DNA of 64,000 bases from Agromyces italicus DSM 16388 (GCF_000421545.1 NZ_ATXF01000005.1:186001-250000); one strand, 5' to 3'; counted from the stretch's first letter, positions 49,205-58,637 are shown. Notes: generated from the letters alone by a model not told the origin. Numbers and translations: made by a program.

Positions 49205-49969
49205 ATGACCCGGCTTCTCGCTCGGCGACCCTTGCCGGCCGCGGGCTGGTGCCTCGCTCTTCCCGTGGCATCCCTGCTCCTGCTGACCGCATGCGCTGCG
49301 CTGTCGCCCGCCGATGCCGCCGCAGGTCCGACCGAAGCGGCCTCAGCGGTCGTGGGCATCGAGATGCCCGACCTGGCTCCCTATCCCGAGCCCGATCCGC
49401 CGCTCTCCGAGGCGGAGTCGGAGACGAAGCGACTCGAGAACGCCGACGCCCGCTGGCAGAGGGTGCTCGCCAGTTTCCCTGATGCGGTGCGACCAGCGGA
49501 CCCATTCGAAGCGTACGTCACCGATGAGAACCGCAACGACGTGCTGCGCGCGTGCTATGAAGCGGCCGGACTGCAGATCGAAAAGGTCCACGCAGCGGAC
49601 AACGCCGACGGTTCACCCGACTCCATCGGCTGGACGGGCAGCGGCAGCGAGGCGGAGCTGATCGCGGCATACGCCTGCGATACTGCGTACCCGACGAAGA
49701 CCACCCGCCCGGCTCCCAACGACACCGAACTCGGCTGGATCTACGACTACCTGACCGACTTCTACGCGCCGTGCCTCGCCGCGAACGGAATCGAAGTGCC
49801 CGAGCCACCCGAACGCGAGGTCTGGGTCGAGAGCTATCCCGGGTTCGCCTGGTTCCCTTCAGTCGGGGACGACCCCCGATTCATGGACCGGGACATCGAC
49901 GCGGCGCTGCAGAACGCCTGCCCTGACCCGGATGGCTATCTGCTGACCGTCGCACGGTCGACCGAATAG
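49205..49969 (+). CDS. Hypothetical lipoprotein
   Basis: 254 residues. Signal peptide with lipobox LLLTAC (Cys about 30). The mature domain has Trp/Tyr-rich segments and four regularly placed cysteines (RACYEAAG, AYACDTAYP, APCLAANG, NACPDPDGY), suggesting two disulfides in an exported fold. The DLAPYPEPDPPLSEAESETKRLE stretch is an extended linker to the membrane anchor. This composition matches uncharacterised lipoproteins of Microbacteriaceae; function unknown. ATG 49205 is the start that leaves a normal signal peptide. Confidence 0.7.
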   Translation: MTRLLARRPLPAAGWCLALPVASLLLLTACAALSPADAAAGPTEAASAVVGIEMPDLAPYPEPDPPLSEAESETKRLENADARWQRVLASFPDAVRPADPFEAYVTDENRNDVLRACYEAAGLQIEKVHAADNADGSPDSIGWTGSGSEAELIAAYACDTAYPTKTTRPAPNDTELGWIYDYLTDFYAPCLAANGIEVPEPPEREVWVESYPGFAWFPSVGDDPRFMDRDIDAALQNACPDPDGYLLTVARSTE

Positions 49970-50332
49970 CCGGCACGCCGGCAGGCGGCGATTTCGCCCT
50001 GGACGGGCGATCGCCGCCATCCGATGACAGGGCGGAGAGCATTCGGGCCTCCACCCGAATCGGATCGGACGTTCCCTCCGCGCCATGTCGGTTCCCCCTC
50101 ATCGGCACCGCACGATGAGGGGGAACTGGCACAGCTCTGATGGATGATCCGACCGGGCCGAAGGCGTTCACAAGACCGCGGCGACGCGCGATCAGTGCGG
50201 CGCGGGGGCACCTGCACAGCGGTGCCGGCGCGGTCGGGGCACCTGCACAGCCGGGACGACGCGCGATCGGTAGGCGCCGGGGCACCCGCACAGCAGTGAC
50301 GGCGCGACCCCGCGGCGTCCGCACGCCGGTGA
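49970..50332. repeat. 363-bp spacer with an imperfect ~37-bp direct repeat
   Basis: A unit starting ACGCGCGATC and ending GCACCTGCACAGC occurs at 50184-50220 and, with changes, at 50259-50294; a third partial copy (GGGGCACCTGCACAGC) lies between them near 50236-50251. No gene is visible in the spacer. Confidence 0.45.
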
Positions 50333-50348
50333 CTACCCGACCGGCGTG
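50322..50348 (-). terminator. Hairpin at the 3' end of paaZ with the stop codon in the loop
   Basis: CACGCCGGT (50322-50330) pairs with ACCGGCGTG (50340-50348). The paaZ stop lies in the 9-base loop, the same arrangement as at 13997-14026. Confidence 0.5.
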
Positions 50349-52420
50349 GCCTCGCCGGCCTGCTCCTTCGCGACGAGCGTCAGCACGTCGTACGACGCCA
50401 CGAGCTCGTCGTTCTGGTTGCGGAGCACCGCGTCCCACCGCACCTCGCCGTACTCGTCGGTCTCACGCGGAGTGATCTGCTTGGCCGTGAGCTCGACTCG
50501 GATCGCGTCGCCGGGCGAGACCGGCGTCACGAAGCGCAGGTTCTCGAGGCCGGAGTTCGCGAGCACCGGGCCCGGTGCCGCGTCGACGAAGAGCCCCGCC
50601 GCCCACGAGACGAGCAGGTACCCGTGCGCGACCCGGCCCGGGAAGAACGGGTTCGCTGCCGCGGCCTCCTCGTCCATGTGGGCGTAGAAGGTGTCGCCCG
50701 TGAAGTTCGCGAAGGTCTCGATGTCGTCGAGCGTCACCGTGCGCGAGCCGCTGACGACCTGGTCGCCGAGCCGCAGTTCGGCGAGCGACTTGCGGAACGG
50801 GTGCACCCCACCGGCCCGCGCGCTCGCGCCCGCGTGCCACACCCCGGTGAGCGTCGTGAGCATCTCGGGCGAGCCCTGCACCGCGGTGCGCTGCATGTGG
50901 TGCAGCACCGCGCGGATGCCGCCGAGCTCCTCCCCGCCGCCCGCGCGGCCGGGGCCGCCGTGCACGAGGTTCGGCAGCGGCGAGCCGTGACCGGTCGAGG
51001 TGCGGGCGTCGTCGCGGTCGAGGAAGAGCACGCGACCGTTGTACGCTGCGATGCCCGAGGCGAGTTCGACGGCGACCGCGGGGTCATGGGTCGCGACGCT
51101 CGTGACGAGTGAGCCGCCGCCGCGCGCGACGAGCGCCGAGGCCTCGGCGAGCGAGCCGTAACCGACGATCGACGAGACCGGGCCGAAGGCCTCGACCTCG
51201 TGCAGGGCCGGGCTCGCGGCATCCGCGAATCGCAGCAGCATCGGCGCGACGAAGGCGCCGTCGGGCGCCGAGCCGGTCGAGCCGTCCGCGAGTGCGACCG
51301 TCGGGGCATCCGTCGAACCGATCACGAGCTCGCCACCCGCGGCGGTGAGCCGGCCGACCTGACGCAGCACCTCGTCGCGCTGGGCGGTCGAGGCGAGCGG
51401 GCCCATCGTGACGCCCTCGGCGCGCGGGTCGCCGACGACGACGCGCTCGGCGATGCGTGCGCGCACCGCGTCGATGACGGCGTCGACGGAGGCCTCGGGC
51501 ACGATCGCCCGGCGGATCGCGGTGCACTTCTGCCCCGCCTTCGTCGTCATCTCGACGACGAGCTGCTTGACGTACGCATCGAACTCGGGGGTGCCGGCCA
51601 CCGCGTCGGTGCCGAGCACGCTCGCATTGATCGAGTCGGTCTCGCTCGTGAAACGCACCCCGCCGGTCTGCACGGCGTCATGCGCGCGCAGCCTCTCGGC
51701 CGTCGAGGCCGAGCCGGTGAACCCGACGAGGTCGCCGAGCCGCAGGTGATCGAAGAGCGTCGGCACGCTGCCCGAGACCAGCTGCAGCGACCCGTCGGGG
51801 AGCAGCCCCGACTCGACGAGGATGCGCACGAACGCCTCGGCGAGATAGCCGGTCGGCGTCGCAGGCTTCACGACGGTGGGCATTCCGGCGAGGAAGGCGG
51901 GCGCGAACTTCTCGAGCGAACCCCACACCGGGAAGTTGAAAGCGTTGATCTGCACGGCCGCACCGGGCAGGCGGGTATAGATATGCCGCCCCAGGAATGA
52001 ACCGTCCTTCGAGAGGTTCTCGACGGCTCCGTCGAGGTAGACCTTCGAATTCGGCATCTCACGACGGCCCTTGCCCGAGAAGGTGAACAACACGCCGATG
52101 CCGCCGTCGATGTCGACCCACGAGTCCTGCTTGGTGGCGCCGGTGCGGCTCGACAGCGCATACAGCTCGGCTTTGCGCTCGGTCAACGCGAGGGCCATCT
52201 GCTTCAGCAGCACCGCACGCTGGTGGAAGGTGAGTTCACCGAGCGAGGCCTGGCCGACGGTGCGCGCGTACTCGAGCGCGGCGCCGAGGTCGAGCCCCTC
52301 GGTCGACACCCGGGTCACGACCTCCCCCGTGGAGGCGTCGCGCACCTCGGTCGCCGGCGCGGACGGGGAGGGCGTCCACCACCCGCCGTTGACGTAGCTC
52401 GGCAGGATCTCGGTCATCAT
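50333..52420 (-). CDS. paaZ: Bifunctional oxepin-CoA hydrolase / 3-oxo-5,6-dehydrosuberyl-CoA semialdehyde dehydrogenase
   Basis: 695 residues. N-terminal aldehyde dehydrogenase (about 1-520): PGAAVQINAFNFPVWGSLEKFAPAFLAGMPTVVKPA in blocks, GFTGSASTAERL, SETDSINASV and the catalytic Cys in TTKAGQKCTAIRRAIVP. The C-terminal (R)-specific hydratase/MaoC hotdog (about 550-690) has FANFTGDTFYAHMDEEAAAANPFFPGRVAHGYLL. The full-length fusion indicates both ring opening and aldehyde oxidation in one protein. Last gene of paaJ-F-H-Z; 46 bases holding a degenerate repeat separate it from paaH. Two ATGs in tandem (52420/52417) are possible starts. Confidence 0.94.
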   Translation of the reverse strand: MMTEILPSYVNGGWWTPSPSAPATEVRDASTGEVVTRVSTEGLDLGAALEYARTVGQASLGELTFHQRAVLLKQMALALTERKAELYALSSRTGATKQDSWVDIDGGIGVLFTFSGKGRREMPNSKVYLDGAVENLSKDGSFLGRHIYTRLPGAAVQINAFNFPVWGSLEKFAPAFLAGMPTVVKPATPTGYLAEAFVRILVESGLLPDGSLQLVSGSVPTLFDHLRLGDLVGFTGSASTAERLRAHDAVQTGGVRFTSETDSINASVLGTDAVAGTPEFDAYVKQLVVEMTTKAGQKCTAIRRAIVPEASVDAVIDAVRARIAERVVVGDPRAEGVTMGPLASTAQRDEVLRQVGRLTAAGGELVIGSTDAPTVALADGSTGSAPDGAFVAPMLLRFADAASPALHEVEAFGPVSSIVGYGSLAEASALVARGGGSLVTSVATHDPAVAVELASGIAAYNGRVLFLDRDDARTSTGHGSPLPNLVHGGPGRAGGGEELGGIRAVLHHMQRTAVQGSPEMLTTLTGVWHAGASARAGGVHPFRKSLAELRLGDQVVSGSRTVTLDDIETFANFTGDTFYAHMDEEAAAANPFFPGRVAHGYLLVSWAAGLFVDAAPGPVLANSGLENLRFVTPVSPGDAIRVELTAKQITPRETDEYGEVRWDAVLRNQNDELVASYDVLTLVAKEQAGEATPVG

Positions 52421-52434
52421 CTGATGGTCCTCTC

Positions 52435-52466
52435 GGTGGTCGAGTAGCGCGGCGAATCGAGACCCC
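52435..52466. repeat. Degenerate palindromic repeat between paaH and paaZ
   Basis: GGTGGTCGAGTAGCG...GAATCGAGACCCC, related in ends and order to the copy in the paaH start (53325-53354). Confidence 0.55.
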
Positions 52467-53369
52467 TCACGAGGCATCCCACTGGTAGAAGCCCTCGCCG
52501 CTCTTGCGGCCGAGCCTGCCCTCGGCGACCATGCGCCTCAGCAGGGCGGGCGGAGCGAATCGTTCGCCGAGCGTCTGCGCGAGGTACTCGGCGATGCCGA
52601 GCCGCACGTCGAGTCCGACGAGGTCGGTCAGCTTGAGCGGCCCGACGGGGTGCTTGTACCCGAGCGTCATCGCCGCGTCGATGTCCTCGGCCGAGGCGAC
52701 GCCCTCCTCGAGCATGCGGATGGCCTCGAGCCCGAGCATGACGCCGAGGCGCGACGAGGCGAAGCCCGGGGCGTCCGCGACGACGATGGGCGTCTTGCCG
52801 ATCGCGCGCACCCAGCCGCGCGCCTCGTCGACGAGCTTCGGGTCGGATGCCTCGCCGCGCACGACCTCGACGAGAGTCGACGCCGGCACGGGGTTGAAGA
52901 AGTGCATGCCGACGAAGCGCGAGGGCCGGTCGAGCAGGGTCGCGAGCTGGTCGATCGAGATCGACGAGGTGTTCGAGGCGAGCGCCGCGGCCGGGGCGAG
53001 CACCCGCTCGACGCGGGTGAGGGCGTCGATCTTCAGCTCGAGGTCCTCGGGCACGGCCTCGACGACGAGCTCGCAGTTCGCGAAGTCGGCGACGTCGGTG
53101 CTCGTGGCGAAGCGGGCGGCGTAGGCCGCGGCGTCCTCGTCGGCGGTGCCGCGGACGACCGAGGCCTCGACCGAGGCGAGCACCCGCTGCGCGGCCGCCG
53201 CGGCGGCGTCGGCGTCGCGCTCGACGATCGTGACCCTCGAGCCCGCGAGCAGGAACGCGTGCGCGATGCCCGCGCCCATCCGCCCGCCGCCGAGCACGCC
53301 GACGGCGGCGGGAGCGCCGCTTCCGGTGGGCGAGTCGCGAAGCGTATCGAGACCTTGAGACCCGCTCAT
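52467..53369 (-). CDS. paaH: 3-hydroxyadipyl-CoA dehydrogenase, with repeat-derived N-terminus
   Basis: 300 residues. NAD-binding VGVLGGGRMGAGIAHAFLLAG; catalytic SNTSSISIDQLA, FVGMHFFNPVPASTLVEVV and DAPGFASSRLGVMLGLEAIRML are 3-hydroxyacyl-CoA dehydrogenase signatures. In the paa pathway it oxidises 3-hydroxyadipyl-CoA. Residues 3-17 (GSQGLDTLRDSPTGS) are read from a palindromic repeat (53325-53354) and lie before the conserved Rossmann strand. The start overlaps the paaF stop by ATGA. Confidence 0.9.
   Translation of the reverse strand: MSGSQGLDTLRDSPTGSGAPAAVGVLGGGRMGAGIAHAFLLAGSRVTIVERDADAAAAAAQRVLASVEASVVRGTADEDAAAYAARFATSTDVADFANCELVVEAVPEDLELKIDALTRVERVLAPAAALASNTSSISIDQLATLLDRPSRFVGMHFFNPVPASTLVEVVRGEASDPKLVDEARGWVRAIGKTPIVVADAPGFASSRLGVMLGLEAIRMLEEGVASAEDIDAAMTLGYKHPVGPLKLTDLVGLDVRLGIAEYLAQTLGERFAPPALLRRMVAEGRLGRKSGEGFYQWDAS
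53325..53354. repeat. Palindromic repeat inside the paaH coding start
   Basis: GGTGGGCGAGTCGCGAAGCG...TATCGAGACC: the pattern GGT.G.CGAG...TCGAGACC is shared with 52435-52466 and 54107-54140. Confidence 0.65.
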
Positions 53370-54148
53370 TTCTGCTTCCTCTCGAGGAACTCGGTCATCC
53401 GCCGCGTCTTCTCGGGACTCTCGAAGAGCACGGCCTGCTCCTCGAGGTCGACGGCCGGGTGCTCTTCGCGCGGCGCCCGGAAGACGCGCTTCGTCGCCAT
53501 CGTCGCCGCGCGATCGTTGCGGGCGATCCGATCGGCGATCGCGTGCGCGGCGGGCAGCAGCTCGTCGGCCGGGTGCACCTCCCCGACGAGTCCGATCTCG
53601 CGCGCCTCCTCGGCGCCGATCGTGCGGCCGGTGAGCAGCAGTTCGATCGCCCGCGCGTCGCCCACGATCTCCTTCAAGCGCCAGCTCGCGCCCGCCGCGG
53701 CGATGATGCCGAGCCCCGTCTCGGGATTGCCGATCTTCAGCGAGGGCGTCGCGATGCGGATGTCGGCGGCGTACGCGAGCTCGGCGCCGCCCCCGAGCGC
53801 GTACCCGTCGAGCGCGGCGATCACGGGCATCGGCAGCAGCGCGATGCGCACGAAGGCGTTCGCGTTGATGCCGGCGCGGGCGTCGGCGGCGCGGCGGTCG
53901 CGGAGCTGGGAGATGTCGGCGCCCGAGGCGAACACGCCCCCGGAGCCCGTGAGGATGAGCGTGCGCGGGATCGCCTCGAGCTCGGCGCAGAGCAGATGGA
54001 GGGCGTCGATCGTCGACTGGTCGATCGCGTTGCGCTTGTCGGGGCGGTTGAGGGCGGCGACCACGCGATCGTCGTGCCGTTCGACGAGCAGCGGCCCGCC
54101 ATCATCGGTCGAGGAGGAGCGAAGCGACGTCTCGAGACCCGCCATCAT
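53366..54148 (-). CDS. paaF: 2,3-dehydroadipyl-CoA hydratase (enoyl-CoA hydratase)
   Basis: 260 residues, crotonase fold: LNRPDKRNAIDQSTIDAL, TGSGGVFASGADISQL, DGYALGGGAELAYAADIRIA and GNPETGLGIIAAAGASWRL. This second crotonase lies with paaJ and paaH, so it most likely hydrates dehydroadipyl-CoA, while the 38830 gene is the isomerase PaaG. The split is inference from context and loop residues. Residues 4-15 (GLETSLRSSSTD) derive from a palindromic repeat (54107-54140). ATG 54148 overlaps the paaJ stop by one base (TGATG). Confidence 0.82.
   Translation of the reverse strand: MMAGLETSLRSSSTDDGGPLLVERHDDRVVAALNRPDKRNAIDQSTIDALHLLCAELEAIPRTLILTGSGGVFASGADISQLRDRRAADARAGINANAFVRIALLPMPVIAALDGYALGGGAELAYAADIRIATPSLKIGNPETGLGIIAAAGASWRLKEIVGDARAIELLLTGRTIGAEEAREIGLVGEVHPADELLPAAHAIADRIARNDRAATMATKRVFRAPREEHPAVDLEEQAVLFESPEKTRRMTEFLERKQK
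54107..54140. repeat. Palindromic repeat inside the paaF coding start
   Basis: GGTCGAGGAGGAGCGAAGCG...TCTCGAGACCC, ends as in the 35-bp family, read in frame as GLETSLRSSSTD on the minus strand. Confidence 0.65.
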
Positions 54149-55344
54149 CACACCCGCTCCACGATGAGGGCGCTGCCCTGGCCCACGCCGACGCACATGG
54201 TGGCGAGGCCGTAGCGCGAGCCCTCGCGCTCCATGCGGCCGAGCAGGGTCACGACGAGGCGCGAGCCCGACGAGCCGAGCGGATGCCCCAGGGCTATCGC
54301 ACCGCCGTCGGCGTTCACCCGCTCGGGGTCGAGCCCGAGGCGGCGCATCGAGGCGAGCGACTGCGTCGCGAACGCCTCGTTGAGCTCGACCGAGCCGATG
54401 TCGTCGAGGTCGATCCCGGCGCGTTCGAGCGCCTTCTCGGTCGCGGGCACGGGGCCGAGGCCCATGATCTCAGGGGCGAGTCCGGCCGAGGCGCCGACGA
54501 CGATGCGCGCCCGGGGCGTGAGCCCGTAGCGTTCGACGGCCGCACCGCTCGCGACGAAGATCGCGCTCGCGCCGTCGTTCAGCGCGCTCGAGTTGCCGGC
54601 GGTCACGACCGAGCCGCCCGGCACGACGGGCCGGAGGCCGGCGAGCACCTCGAGCGTGGTCTCGGGGCGAGGGCCCTCGTCGACGAGCACCTCGCCGTGG
54701 TGCGTCGGCACGCCGACGATCTCGGACTCGAAGCGGCCAGCGGCGATCGCGGCGACGGCGCGCTGCTGCGAGCGCAGGGCGAAGGCGTCGGCGTCGTCAC
54801 GGGTGATGCCGTCGACCCGAGCGACCTCCTCGGCCGTCTCGGGCATCGAGAAGGTGGCCTTGTCGCGCGCGAGCAGCTTCGGGTTCGGGAACCGCCAGCC
54901 GATCGAGGTGTCGTATTGCGCACCCGGCTTGGCGAACGCCCGCTCGGGCTTCTGCTGCACCCAGGGCGCACGGGTCATCGACTCGACGCCGCCCGCGAGC
55001 ACGAGGTCGGCGTCGCCCGCACGCACGGCCTGCGCCGCCATCGTGATGGCCGACATGCCCGAGGCGCAGAGGCGGTTCACCGTGACGCCCGGCACCTCGT
55101 CGGGCAGCCCCGCGAGCAGCACCGCCATGCGTGCGACGTTGCGGTTGTCCTCCCCGGCCTGATTCGCTGCGCCGAGGATGACCTCGTCGATCGCCCCGAG
55201 CTCCCCGACGACGTCGAGCCCTGCGCGCCGCACGGCCTCGCCCACGACGAGCGCCGCGAGGTCATCGGGTCGCACGCCCGCGAGCACGCCGCCGTAACGG
55301 CCGACCGGGGTGCGCACCCCGCCGACGAGGTAGGCCTCTGCCAT
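54148..55344 (-). CDS. paaJ: 3-oxoadipyl-CoA / 3-oxo-5,6-dehydrosuberyl-CoA thiolase
   Basis: 398 residues. Thiolase signatures: catalytic Cys in TVNRLCASGMSAITMA, AGGVESMTRAPWV, NEAFATQSLA, NADGGAIALGHPLGSSGSR (His) and the C-terminal Cys in GLATMCVGVGQGSAL. In the paa pathway it performs both thiolytic steps, releasing acetyl-CoA and finally succinyl-CoA. ATG 55344 has AGGAG 6 bases upstream. First gene of the second leftward paa unit; a PaaR-like operator lies 81-102 bases upstream. Confidence 0.92.
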   Translation of the reverse strand: MAEAYLVGGVRTPVGRYGGVLAGVRPDDLAALVVGEAVRRAGLDVVGELGAIDEVILGAANQAGEDNRNVARMAVLLAGLPDEVPGVTVNRLCASGMSAITMAAQAVRAGDADLVLAGGVESMTRAPWVQQKPERAFAKPGAQYDTSIGWRFPNPKLLARDKATFSMPETAEEVARVDGITRDDADAFALRSQQRAVAAIAAGRFESEIVGVPTHHGEVLVDEGPRPETTLEVLAGLRPVVPGGSVVTAGNSSALNDGASAIFVASGAAVERYGLTPRARIVVGASAGLAPEIMGLGPVPATEKALERAGIDLDDIGSVELNEAFATQSLASMRRLGLDPERVNADGGAIALGHPLGSSGSRLVVTLLGRMEREGSRYGLATMCVGVGQGSALIVERV

Positions 55345-55424
55345 GTTCACTCCTGACCGCACTGTCTTCGAGAACGCTGCTCCCAGCGTAGGCAGGGGTC
55401 CGCGGCATCCGCACGGCCGGAATT

Positions 55425-55446
55425 CCTGACCGACCGTTCAGGTAGT
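55425..55446. promoter_or_regulatory. PaaR operator before paaJ
   Basis: 22-bp palindrome CCTGACCG...CAGGTAGT. It shares ACCG, CGTTCAG and TAGTA with the paaA/paaI operator at identical spacing; three defined positions differ from the consensus. It is flanked by A/T-rich bases (TAATTATGG) that could hold the promoter. Confidence 0.65.
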
Positions 55447-55490
55447 AATTATGGCAAACGGATGCCCCGCGCGCCACTCGGCGCGATCCC

Positions 55491-56282
<792 letters not shown>

Positions 56283-56416
56283 GCTCGACCTCCAAGTCTC
56301 ACGCCGGAACCCGGTCGCCGAGACGACGACCCCGCGCGTCGCGCTCATCGTATCGACACGGCCCGCCGCGCGGCAGACGACCCGCCCTGCTCGCGGCGCC
56401 GACGTGCCGGAACGAC

Positions 56417-56447
56417 GAGGGCCCGCATCCCTCGGATGCGGGCCCTC
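56417..56447 (-). terminator. Terminator of the DEAD-box helicase gene
   Basis: GAGGGCCCGCATCC-CTC-GGATGCGGGCCCTC: perfect 14-bp stem, 3-base loop, 18 bases past the stop. Confidence 0.8.
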
Positions 56448-56465
56448 GACTCGGTCGGTCGCGAC

Positions 56466-58637
56466 TCAGACGGCCGTCTGCTCCGCGGCGTGGTCGGTCT
56501 CGACGACCTCCACCACGTCGGTCTCGGCGACCGAGACCACCTCGACGGCCTCCACGAACGCTTCGCGCGCGAGTTCGCCGTGCAGGTCGTCGCCGAGCCG
56601 CACATCGACGAAGTCGATATCGATCTCGGCGCGGTCGAGCAGCTCGGTCATGCGACGCTGGCGGTTGCGCGGGATGAGCGTGACGACACGACCCTGCTTG
56701 CCGGCACGGCCGGTGCGGCCCGAGCGGTGCAGGTAGGTCTTGTACTCGTCGGGTGCGTCGGCCTGGATCACGAGATCGATGTCGTCGACGTGGATGCCGC
56801 GCGCTGCGACATCCGTGGCCACCAGCACGTTGACCCGACCTGAGGTCAGCTGCTGGAGGTTGCGCGTGCGGCGCGACTGATTGAGATCGCCGTGCAATGC
56901 GACGGCACGGATGCCGTAGTTCTCGAGGTGATCGGTGAGGTCTTCGGCGAACGCGCGGGTGCGGCTGAACACGAGCGTCTTGCCGTCGCGGTTCGCGAGT
57001 TCGGCGACGATGTCGCGCTTGTCGCGGTTCTCGATGACGAAGACGCGGTGGTCGATCGTCGACGACGCCTGGTCTTCACCGGCGACCTCGTGCACGGCCG
57101 GGTCGACGAGGAACTCGTCGACGAGCGTCGCGACGCCCTGGTCGAGGGTCGCCGAGAAGAGCAGCTTCTGGCCGCCCTCCGCGGTGCGGCGGATGATGCG
57201 CTGGACCGGCTCGAGGAAGCCGAGGTCGCACATGTGGTCGGCCTCGTCGAGCACCGTGATGACGACCTCGGAGAGGTCGAGACGACCCTGCTCGATGAGG
57301 TCTTCGATGCGGCCCGGGGTGCCGATCACGATGTCGACGCCGCGCTGCAGCGCGCCGACCTGACGGCCCTGGGGAACGCCCCCGTAGATCTGCGTCGTGA
57401 AGAGGCCGACGCTCTGCGCGATCGGCTGCACGGTGCGGTCGATCTGCAGTGCGAGCTCGCGGGTCGGCGCGAGGATGAGCGCGCGGGGCTTGCGGCCCAT
57501 CTGGCGGCGGCCGCCGGCCTTGCCCGAAGCGCTCCAGAGCTGCATGAGCCGCTCGACGGCGGGAGCGCCGAAGGCGATCGTCTTGCCCGAGCCGGTCTTT
57601 CCGCGGCCGAGCACGTCGCGACCCTCGAGCACGACGGGGATCGTCGCGGCCTGGATCGGGAAGGGCGACACGGCGCCGAGCTGCGCAAGCGCGGCGACGA
57701 CGTTGCTGCCGAGGCCGAGGTCGCCGAAGCTCACACCGTCGACTGCGTCGGCCTGGATGGCCTGGGCCTCGAGGCGCTCGAGGACGACGTCGTCGTTCGG
57801 CGAGAAGCGGGGGTTCTCGTCGCGCGACGGGTAGAAGTTCGAGGGGCGACGGCCCGAGTCCTGGAAGCCGGGGCGGTCGAACTCGCGGCGCGGGCCGCGG
57901 TCGTTCCGGTCGAAGGAGCGCGCCGGACGGTCGTTGCGGTCGTTGCGGTCGAAGGAGCGCGCCGGACGGTCGTTGCGGTCGTTGCGGTCGAACGAACGCG
58001 CCGGACGGTCGTTGCGGTCGTTCCGATCGAACGAACGCGCCGGGCGGTCATTGCGGTCGTTCCGATCGAACGAACGCGCCGGGCGGTCACTGCGGTCGTA
58101 CGAGCGGGGGGCGCGATCGTCGCGGTCGTACGAGCGCGCGGGACGGTCGTCGCGGTCGTTCCGGTCGAAGGGACGCGCAGGACGCTCGTCGCGGTCGAAC
58201 CGACGAGGCGCACGATCGTCACGGTCGAACGAACGCGCCGGGCGGTCGTTCCGGTCGTACGAGCGGGGGGCGCGGTCGTCACGGTTGTACGAACGGGCCG
58301 GACGGTCCTCGCGGTAGTGCGGGCGGGCAGGGCGGTCGTTCCGGTCGTTCCGGTCGTACGAACGAGGGGCGCGGTCGTCGCGGCCGGACGAGCGGTGCGC
58401 CCGGTCGTCGCGGTCGTTCGCGGCACGGCCCTCACGGTCGGCACGGTGAGGGGTGCGGCCGGTAGCGACGCGCTCGTCGCGCGACCAGCGCTCCTTGCGG
58501 GGCGCCTCCTCCTCGGGGCGGTAGCCGCGGTGGCCGGGGCTGCGCGAGCCCGACTTCTGGGCGCGGCCCTTGCCGGCGTACGAGGGGTCGAAATTGGCGG
58601 CGGGTCGGCCGCCCTTGGGCTTCTTGTTCTTGGGCAT
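56466..58637 (-). CDS. DEAD-box RNA helicase with long Arg/Asp repeat N-terminus
   Basis: 723 residues. After a basic start (MPKNKKPKGGRPA), residues ~75-255 are low-complexity Asp-Arg-Asn-Pro repeats, including 4-5 copies of a 13-residue SFDRNDRNDRPAR unit. The helicase core follows: Q motif FGDLGLGSNVVAALAQLGAVSPFPIQAATIP, AT-GKTGSGKTIAFG, PTRELALQI, VLDEADHM, LLFSATL, VFSRTRAF, ATDVAARGIHVD and HRSGRTGRAGK. It remodels structured RNA, typically ribosomal RNA or cold-induced mRNA. The charged repeats resemble disordered RNA-binding tails, with unusual placement at the N-terminus. The preceding 313 bases hold no gene and may be a regulatory leader. Confidence 0.9.
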   Translation of the reverse strand: MPKNKKPKGGRPAANFDPSYAGKGRAQKSGSRSPGHRGYRPEEEAPRKERWSRDERVATGRTPHRADREGRAANDRDDRAHRSSGRDDRAPRSYDRNDRNDRPARPHYREDRPARSYNRDDRAPRSYDRNDRPARSFDRDDRAPRRFDRDERPARPFDRNDRDDRPARSYDRDDRAPRSYDRSDRPARSFDRNDRNDRPARSFDRNDRNDRPARSFDRNDRNDRPARSFDRNDRNDRPARSFDRNDRGPRREFDRPGFQDSGRRPSNFYPSRDENPRFSPNDDVVLERLEAQAIQADAVDGVSFGDLGLGSNVVAALAQLGAVSPFPIQAATIPVVLEGRDVLGRGKTGSGKTIAFGAPAVERLMQLWSASGKAGGRRQMGRKPRALILAPTRELALQIDRTVQPIAQSVGLFTTQIYGGVPQGRQVGALQRGVDIVIGTPGRIEDLIEQGRLDLSEVVITVLDEADHMCDLGFLEPVQRIIRRTAEGGQKLLFSATLDQGVATLVDEFLVDPAVHEVAGEDQASSTIDHRVFVIENRDKRDIVAELANRDGKTLVFSRTRAFAEDLTDHLENYGIRAVALHGDLNQSRRTRNLQQLTSGRVNVLVATDVAARGIHVDDIDLVIQADAPDEYKTYLHRSGRTGRAGKQGRVVTLIPRNRQRRMTELLDRAEIDIDFVDVRLGDDLHGELAREAFVEAVEVVSVAETDVVEVVETDHAAEQTAV
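57906..58090. repeat. 39-bp tandem repeats in the DEAD-box helicase gene
   Basis: A unit starting GCGCGCCGG recurs every 39 bases from 57918 (57957 and onward, four to five copies) and codes for SFDRNDRNDRPAR. Looser copies of the same motif extend to about 58430. Confidence 0.8.

Noticed and set aside
50140-50475. Short plus-strand frame overlapping the end of paaZ
   Set aside because: Arg/Pro/Thr-rich low complexity without a ribosome site, partly antisense to paaZ and partly in the repeat-bearing spacer.
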